From Rhodococcus erythropolis NBRC 15567 (GTDB taxonomy: Bacteria > Actinomycetota > Actinomycetes > Mycobacteriales > Mycobacteriaceae): a DNA stretch of 64,000 bases. The DNA lies in NCBI RefSeq assembly GCF_001552595.1, contig NZ_BCRM01000001.1, positions 744,001 to 808,000 of the forward strand, given 5' to 3'. The notes under the pieces are model-generated. The model was not told the DNA's origin. It made no database searches and worked only from the letters and a program-made list of their open reading frames with translations. The translations under genes and the position numbers were made by a program. This document shows positions 59,182 through 64,000 of this stretch, piece after piece (the stretch's first letter is position 1; each line of letters starts with the position of its first letter).

Positions 59182-60105
59182 ATGGGCAGCAAACAGGGTC
59201 GTCGGACGTCACGGGTTGCCGTGGCAATCGTCGGAGCGGTGGCTGCCGGCCTGGCTCTCGCCGGACCTTCCGCGGCCGTTCCTCTCTTCCCCGGTGGACC
59301 GGACATTCCATTGCCCGTCATTCCCGGCGTTCCGTACCTCGATCCGGCGATTCCGGTTCCGGGCATCCCGGGTACACCGATTCAGGCTCCCATCGGCGCT
59401 CCCAACTTCTCCGCGCCGTCGCTCAACCCGTCCGCGGGTGAGACAGTCGGCATCGCGCAGCCGATCATCATTCGTTTCAACGAGGCAGTCGGCGACCGTG
59501 CCACGGCCGAGCGCGCGATTCGCGTGACCACCGATCCTCCGGTCGATGGCAGCTTCTACTGGATCAACGACAGCCAGGTCCGTTGGAAGCCGGCACAGTT
59601 CTGGCCGGCGAACATCTCCGTGACCGTCGACGCCGGTGATTCGCACTCCACGTTCAACATCGGTGACGCACTCGTCACCGTCGCGGACGACAACACCAAG
59701 CAGGTCACCGTCACCCGCAACGGTGAGGTCGTGCGCACCATGCCGACGTCGTTCGGCAAGCCGGGTCACGAAACACCGAACGGCACGTACATCGTCGGCG
59801 AGCAGCTGCGCGACATGTACATGGATTCGTCCACGTACGGCGTTCCGATCGATTCTCCCGAGGGTTACCGCACCTACGTCGAGTACGCGACACGAATTTC
59901 CTACAGTGGCATCTTCGTCCATGCCGCTCCGTGGTCGGTAGCGCAACAAGGTTTCACCAACGTCAGCCACGGCTGCCTCAATGTCAGCACCGAGGACGCC
60001 AAGTGGTTCTTCGAGAACGCAGGCAAGGGTGACCCGGTGATCGTGCAGAACACCGCAGGTGGAGTCCTCAGCGGCGCCGACGGATTGGGTGACTGGAACC
60101 GCTAG
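59182..60105 (+). CDS. secreted L,D-transpeptidase (YkuD domain)
   Basis: A 307-residue exported cell-wall enzyme. A signal peptide ends near residue 31 (SAAV). A Pro/Ile-rich spacer of about 45 residues follows (repeated PxxPG units), then an Ig-like domain (about 85-165) and the YkuD catalytic domain. The catalytic motif is HGCLNVS with Cys265, and His247 in IFVHAAPW supports it. The enzyme makes 3-3 cross-links between meso-diaminopimelate residues of peptidoglycan, as in mycobacterial Ldt proteins, and is the target class of carbapenems. It is monocistronic with its own terminator. Confidence 0.95.
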   Translation: MGSKQGRRTSRVAVAIVGAVAAGLALAGPSAAVPLFPGGPDIPLPVIPGVPYLDPAIPVPGIPGTPIQAPIGAPNFSAPSLNPSAGETVGIAQPIIIRFNEAVGDRATAERAIRVTTDPPVDGSFYWINDSQVRWKPAQFWPANISVTVDAGDSHSTFNIGDALVTVADDNTKQVTVTRNGEVVRTMPTSFGKPGHETPNGTYIVGEQLRDMYMDSSTYGVPIDSPEGYRTYVEYATRISYSGIFVHAAPWSVAQQGFTNVSHGCLNVSTEDAKWFFENAGKGDPVIVQNTAGGVLSGADGLGDWNR

Positions 60106-60117
60106 ACATCGACGAGG

Positions 60118-60155
60118 AAGGCCCTGCGCGAGAAGTATTCGCGCAGGGCCTTTTT
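60118..60155 (+). terminator. intrinsic terminator of the ldt gene
   Basis: A perfect 14-bp inverted repeat (60118-60131 and 60139-60152) with a 7-base loop and a following T run, starting 13 bases past the stop codon. Confidence 0.93.
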
Positions 60156-60224
60156 CGTGTCGCGTTCAGCTCGAGTGTCTTGTACGTTCACCATTCATTC
60201 GTTGCGAGCGGTCAGACTGCCTCA

Positions 60225-61154
60225 GTGAGATCGAGTCCGGAAAGAACGCTGCCCACATCAGGCAAGCCAGGTCTGTGGGGCAGACCATGGCGTGATTACG
60301 CGCTCTTTGCGCTCTTGGTAGGTCCCAATCTCGCGTTGCTGATCTTGTTCACCTATCGCCCGCTGGTGGACAACATCCGACTTTCGTTCTTCGACTGGAA
60401 CATTGCGGACCCGAAGGCGACGTTCATCGGGCTGAGCAACTACCGCGAGTGGTTCGGACGAAGCGACACCTGGCAGATTGTCACCAACACAGTGGTATTC
60501 ACATTGGTCACAGTGGTGGGTTCGATGGTCATCGGTCTGGCGTTGGCCATGCTGCTCGATCGCAAGCTCGTCGGGCGAAACCTGGTCCGGTCGGCGATCT
60601 TCGCGCCGTTCGTGATCTCCGGTGCAGCGATCGGTGTCGCGTTTCAGTTCGTCTTCGACCCCAACTTCGGTCTGATCCAGGATCTCCTGCACCGCGTCGG
60701 ACTCCAATCGCCCGACTTCTATCAGGACCCCCACTGGGCGCTGTTCATGGTGACGGTGACATACATGTGGAAGAACCTCGGCTACACGTTTGTCATCTAC
60801 CTCGCTGCGTTGCAAGGAGTTCGGCAAGAATTGAACGAAGCAGCCGAAATCGACGGCGCCAAGCCGTGGACCAAGTTCCGCCGGGTTCTCCTACCTCAGT
60901 TGCGCCCGACGACGTTCTTCCTCTCCATCACCGTCATGCTCAACTCGCTCCAGGTCTTCGACATCATCAACGTCATGACCCGTGGTGGCCCGCTGGGTAC
61001 AGGGACGACGACGATGGTCTACCAGGTGTACAACGAGACATTCCGAAACTTCCGGGCGGGCTACGGCGCGACGGTTGCCACCATCATGTTCTTGATCCTG
61101 CTGATCATCACCGTCTACCAGGTTCGTGCCATGGATCGGGGAGAAGAGAAATGA
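60225..61154 (+). CDS. ugpA: ABC transporter permease, UgpA/MalF type
   Basis: A permease of about 309 residues with six membrane segments. It starts with a polar leader before ALFALLVGPNLALLILFTYR. The EAA coupling loop is ELNEAAEIDGAKPWTKFRRV, and MLNSLQVFDIINVMTRGGPL, characteristic of this permease group, precedes it at the membrane. The operon order (permease, permease, lipoprotein, ATPase) and the sequence of the binding protein suggest the Ugp type, which imports glycerophosphodiesters or related sugars. GTG 60225 is chosen; the TTG at 60180 would add 15 residues. Neither has a good ribosome site. Confidence 0.85.
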   Translation: MRSSPERTLPTSGKPGLWGRPWRDYALFALLVGPNLALLILFTYRPLVDNIRLSFFDWNIADPKATFIGLSNYREWFGRSDTWQIVTNTVVFTLVTVVGSMVIGLALAMLLDRKLVGRNLVRSAIFAPFVISGAAIGVAFQFVFDPNFGLIQDLLHRVGLQSPDFYQDPHWALFMVTVTYMWKNLGYTFVIYLAALQGVRQELNEAAEIDGAKPWTKFRRVLLPQLRPTTFFLSITVMLNSLQVFDIINVMTRGGPLGTGTTTMVYQVYNETFRNFRAGYGATVATIMFLILLIITVYQVRAMDRGEEK

Positions 61155-62053
61155 CAGCGGTAGAGGAAAAGAAAAGCGCTGCTCCGACTTCCGTCGTCCG
61201 ACCCGGGCCGGATCGCAAGAACGTGGACCGGCGTGAGGTCGGTGTGAAGATCCTCGGCTACGCGGCAATGGTGATCGCCTTGGTCATCATCGTCCTGCCG
61301 CTCTACTGGATCGTGATGACCTCGTTCAAGGAGCGTCCGGAGATCTACACGCAGCCTGCAACGTGGTGGCCGTCGTCGCTGCATCCCGAAAACTATTCCG
61401 AAGCAACGACATCGGTTCCGTTCTGGATGTTTCTGCGGAACTCGATAGTGATCACGACGATACTGTCCGCGGCGAAGTTCGTTCTGGGGACTCTCAGCGC
61501 CTATGGGCTGGTGTTCCTGCGCTTCCCGGGGAAGAACTTCGTCTTTCTCGGAATCATCGCCGCATTGATGGTTCCGAACCAGATCACCGTGATCTCGAAC
61601 TACGCGCTCGTGGCAGAGTGGGGCTGGCGTAACACGTTCCAGGGCATCATAGTTCCGCTCGCGGGTGTAGCCTTCGGCACGTTCCTCATGCGCAACCATT
61701 TTCTCTCGATCCCTTCGGAGATCGTCGAGGCAGCGCGGATGGACGGCGCCGGCCACTGGCGGCTTCTCTGGCGCGTGGTGCTCCCCGTTTCCGGGCCCAC
61801 GATGGTGGCGTTCGGCATCATCACGGTGGTCAACGAATGGAACGAGTACCTGTGGCCGTTCCTCATGTCCGACGATTCCTCGGTGGCGCCGCTGCCGATC
61901 GGATTGACCCAACTGCAGAACAACGACGGACTCACCAACTGGGGTCCCGTCATGGCAGGAACGGTACTGACGATGCTACCGATCCTGGTGATTTTCCTTC
62001 TGCTGCAACGACACATGATCAAAGGCCTCACCTCCGGTGCGGTCAAGGGCTGA
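61151..62053 (+). CDS. ugpE: ABC transporter permease, UgpE/MalG type
   Basis: A 300-residue permease with a cytosolic N-terminus of 30 residues and six membrane helices (first: YAAMVIALVIIVLPLYWIVM). The EAA loop is EIVEAARMDGAGHWRLLWRV. Its ATG overlaps the ugpA stop (ATGA), so the pair is coupled. It completes the heterodimeric translocation channel with the upstream permease. The predicted partner is the ATPase at the right edge, through the coupling loops. Confidence 0.9.
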   Translation: MTAVEEKKSAAPTSVVRPGPDRKNVDRREVGVKILGYAAMVIALVIIVLPLYWIVMTSFKERPEIYTQPATWWPSSLHPENYSEATTSVPFWMFLRNSIVITTILSAAKFVLGTLSAYGLVFLRFPGKNFVFLGIIAALMVPNQITVISNYALVAEWGWRNTFQGIIVPLAGVAFGTFLMRNHFLSIPSEIVEAARMDGAGHWRLLWRVVLPVSGPTMVAFGIITVVNEWNEYLWPFLMSDDSSVAPLPIGLTQLQNNDGLTNWGPVMAGTVLTMLPILVIFLLLQRHMIKGLTSGAVKG

Positions 62054-62091
62054 CAGCTTTTCCCGTCACATTTCTTTCTCGAGGAGCAGTA

Positions 62092-63423
62092 ATGGCAAAC
62101 ATGAACAGGCGCGGATTTCTGAGCCTCGGCGGTGCAATCGCCGCCGGCGCAGCACTGACCGCGTGCGCGGGATCCGGTGGTTCCAGCGCTGATGCTGCGG
62201 GAACATCCGGTGCGTCGGGTGAGTCCAACACCATCACCTTCTGGTCGAACCACCCGGGTAAGTCCACCGACGTGGAGAAGGAATTGATCAACCGCTTCCA
62301 GACCAAGTACCCGGACTTGAAGGTCAACTTGGTGGACGGCGGCAAGAACTACGAAGAGGTGGCGCAGAAGTTCAACGCTGCCCTCTCCGGCGGAGATGTT
62401 CCCGATGTGGTTGTGCTGTCGGATGTCTGGTGGTTCAACTACGCACTTGCCGGGGCAATCGAGCCGCTCGACGGACTCTTCTCCGAGGTGGGCGTCGACT
62501 CGGCCGACTACGTCGACTCGTTGCTCGCCGACTACCTGTTCCAGGGCAAGCACTACGCACTTCCCTATGCGCGGTCGACGCCGTTGTTCTACTACAACAA
62601 GGCGGTCTGGTCGCAGGCCGGACTTCCCGACCGTGGGCCTGCAACGTGGCAGGAGTTCGACGAGTGGGGACCTGAGCTGCAGAAGGTCGTGGGCAACGGC
62701 AAGTTGGCACACGGGTGGGGCAACGCGAAGGATTACCTCGGCTGGACCTACGAAGGCCCCATCTGGACCTTCGGCGGATCGTACTCCGACCAGTGGAATC
62801 TGCAGTTCGACAACGAGAAGACCATTGCCGCAGGGCAGTTCCTCTCCAGCATGATTCACGACAAGAAGTACGCCGCGGTTTCCACCGACATCGCAAACGA
62901 ATTCGGTACGGGCATCCTGGCGTCGACCATCGCGTCGACGGGTGACCTGTCCGGCATCAAGAAGACTGCCAACTTCGACTTCGGCACCGCTTTCCTCCCG
63001 GCAGTGGACGGAACTCCCGGTTGCCCCACCGGCGGCGCCGGACTTGCCATCCCGTCCAAGATCTCCGATCAGCGTAAGAAGAACGCGCTCAAGTTCATCG
63101 ACTTCATCACCAATGGTGAGAACACGGCGTACTTCTCGCAGAACGTCGGCTACATGCCGGTCCGCAAGTCGGCAACGTCGGAGCCGAGCATGAAGGCATT
63201 CCTCGACGCGAATCCGAACTCCCGTACCGCTGTGGATCAGCTTTCGCGTACGCGCTCGCAGGACTACGCACGCGTGTTCGTCCCGGGTGGCGATCAGATC
63301 ATCGGCACCGGACTCGAGCAGATTGCTCTCCAGAAAGCCGACGTCGCATCGACATTCGCCGGCGTTGCCACCCAGTTGCAGCAGATCATCGACCGGCAGA
63401 TCACCCCAAAGCTGCCGAAGTAG
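62092..63423 (+). CDS. ugpB: substrate-binding lipoprotein, UgpB type, Tat-exported
   Basis: A 443-residue family-1 solute-binding protein. MNRRGFLSLGGAIAAGAALT is a twin-arginine signal (Arg6, Arg7) that leads to the lipobox LTACAG with Cys25, so the protein appears to be exported folded and then lipidated. The mature domain has ITFWSNHPGKSTDVEKELIN, KFNAALSGGDVPDVVVLSDV and YFSQNVGYMPVRKSA, typical of glycerol-3-phosphate/maltose-type binding proteins. M. tuberculosis UgpB binds glycerophosphocholine, a plausible ligand here. GAGGAG precedes ATG 62092 at a normal distance. Confidence 0.9.
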   Translation: MANMNRRGFLSLGGAIAAGAALTACAGSGGSSADAAGTSGASGESNTITFWSNHPGKSTDVEKELINRFQTKYPDLKVNLVDGGKNYEEVAQKFNAALSGGDVPDVVVLSDVWWFNYALAGAIEPLDGLFSEVGVDSADYVDSLLADYLFQGKHYALPYARSTPLFYYNKAVWSQAGLPDRGPATWQEFDEWGPELQKVVGNGKLAHGWGNAKDYLGWTYEGPIWTFGGSYSDQWNLQFDNEKTIAAGQFLSSMIHDKKYAAVSTDIANEFGTGILASTIASTGDLSGIKKTANFDFGTAFLPAVDGTPGCPTGGAGLAIPSKISDQRKKNALKFIDFITNGENTAYFSQNVGYMPVRKSATSEPSMKAFLDANPNSRTAVDQLSRTRSQDYARVFVPGGDQIIGTGLEQIALQKADVASTFAGVATQLQQIIDRQITPKLPK

Positions 63424-63438
63424 TAGGAGAGAACACTC

Positions 63439-64000
63439 ATGGCCAACGTGCAATTCGCGGGAGTCACGCACCGCTACGAAGGAACCGATCGACCGGCAGT
63501 CGACCGTCTCGACCTCGACATCGCCGACGGTGAGTTCCTGGTACTCGTAGGACCTTCCGGTTGCGGTAAGTCCACCAGCCTGCGAATGCTCGCCGGTCTC
63601 GAATCCGCGTCGGACGGCCGGATCGAGATCGGCGGCACGGACGTCACGCATCTCGCTCCGCGAGCACGTGACGTCGCCATGGTGTTTCAGAGTTACGCGC
63701 TGTACCCGAACATGACCGTCGAGCAGAACATGGGTTTTGCGCTCCAGAACGCGGGAGTGGGAAAGTCCGAACGGCGCGAGCGGGTACTCGAGGCAGCACG
63801 GATGCTTGAACTCGAACCGCTGCTCGGACGTAAACCGGCCAAGCTGTCCGGTGGGCAACGTCAGCGAGTTGCCATGGGTAGGGCCATCGTTCGCCATCCC
63901 AAGGTGTTCTGCATGGATGAGCCGCTCAGCAATCTGGACGCCAAACTACGCGTGAGCACGCGGTCGCAGATCGCTGCCTTACAGCGTCGACTCGGCACCA
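63439..64000 (+). CDS. ugpC: ABC transporter ATPase, UgpC/MsmX type (truncated by the window edge)
   Basis: An open frame starts at ATG 63439 (GGAGAG upstream) and runs off the right edge after 187 codons. Walker A is [20 protein letters not shown], the Q-loop is [19 protein letters not shown], the signature is [20 protein letters not shown] and Walker B is [16 protein letters not shown]. It energises the Ugp-type importer encoded upstream, 15 bases away. The C-terminal OB-type regulatory domain of this subfamily would lie outside the window. Confidence 0.95.
   Translation, partial: MANVQFAGVTHRYEGTDRPAVDRLDLDIADGEFLVLVGPSGCGKSTSLRMLAGLESASDGRIEIGGTDVTHLAPRARDVAMVFQSYALYPNMTVEQNMGFALQNAGVGKSERRERVLEAARMLELEPLLGRKPAKLSGGQRQRVAMGRAIVRHPKVFCMDEPLSNLDAKLRVSTRSQIAALQRRLGT

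Noticed and set aside
61600-63897. A 765-codon minus-strand open frame opposite the Ugp genes
   Set aside because: It spans three real plus-strand genes, including their spacers, and has no domain signature. It is a GC-bias shadow.
1-64000. Mobile element, prophage, CRISPR or genomic-island signals
   Set aside because: I saw no transposase, integrase, phage structural gene, tRNA-adjacent attachment repeat or regularly spaced repeats. Composition looks even across the window, although I could not compute it.

Overview
The window looks like a chromosomal segment of a mycolic-acid actinomycete, most likely Rhodococcus (R. erythropolis/qingshengii-like). This rests on the moderately high GC, frequent GTG starts, several acyl-CoA dehydrogenase and TetR genes, and a set of homologues typical of Corynebacteriales (CYP136-type P450, FadE25-like enzyme, FprB-type ferredoxin/reductase fusion, LigC with Prim-PolC, LppU-like lipoprotein). 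Species was assigned by pattern recognition, not by a search. I saw no rRNA, tRNA, CRISPR array, insertion sequence or prophage.

Layout. 1-24.9 kb is mostly lipid and housekeeping metabolism: a MarR fragment, a TetR gene, a MaoC/acyl-CoA dehydrogenase pair operon, htpG, a DinB-like gene, an Rv2251/Rv2252-like flavoprotein and lipid kinase pair, a K+ channel, a membrane phosphoesterase, an MpaB-type oxygenase, fadB2 and fadE25 homologues, a TetR/P450 divergent pair, an acyl-CoA ligase, a LuxR regulator, an amidase and two small membrane proteins.

24.9-31.9 kb holds a tight three-gene operon: a UDP-sulfoquinovose synthase homologue, a membrane-anchored BcsB-like protein and a processive GT2 synthase. 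A cytoplasmic-type alkylsulfatase gene follows. Together they suggest synthesis of a surface glycan that may carry a sulfonated sugar.

32.7-48.1 kb, all on the minus strand, is the most striking block. In transcription order it encodes a PucR regulator, two paralogous peptide-binding lipoproteins, a DppB permease, a DppC-DppD fusion, a DppF ATPase, a 1119-residue fusion of an S9 peptidase with an S12 (beta-lactamase/D-peptidase-like) domain, an M20 hydrolase, a GNAT and an N-acylamino-acid racemase. From the permease on, most genes overlap or lie within a few bases of each other, and a terminator follows the last one. The last three genes match the N-succinylation/racemisation/desuccinylation route that converts D- to L-amino acids. 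The cassette therefore reads as import and use of peptides that contain D-residues.

48.1-64 kb carries an SDR/TetR divergent pair, a corA gene behind a structured leader with a nine-codon mini-ORF, a convergent LppU-like lipoprotein gene, LigC/Prim-PolC, secreted and beta-lactamase-like proteins, dodecin, an orphan alpha/alpha-barrel protein, fprB behind a KstR-like palindrome, an L,D-transpeptidase, and a Ugp-type ABC transporter that runs off the right edge.
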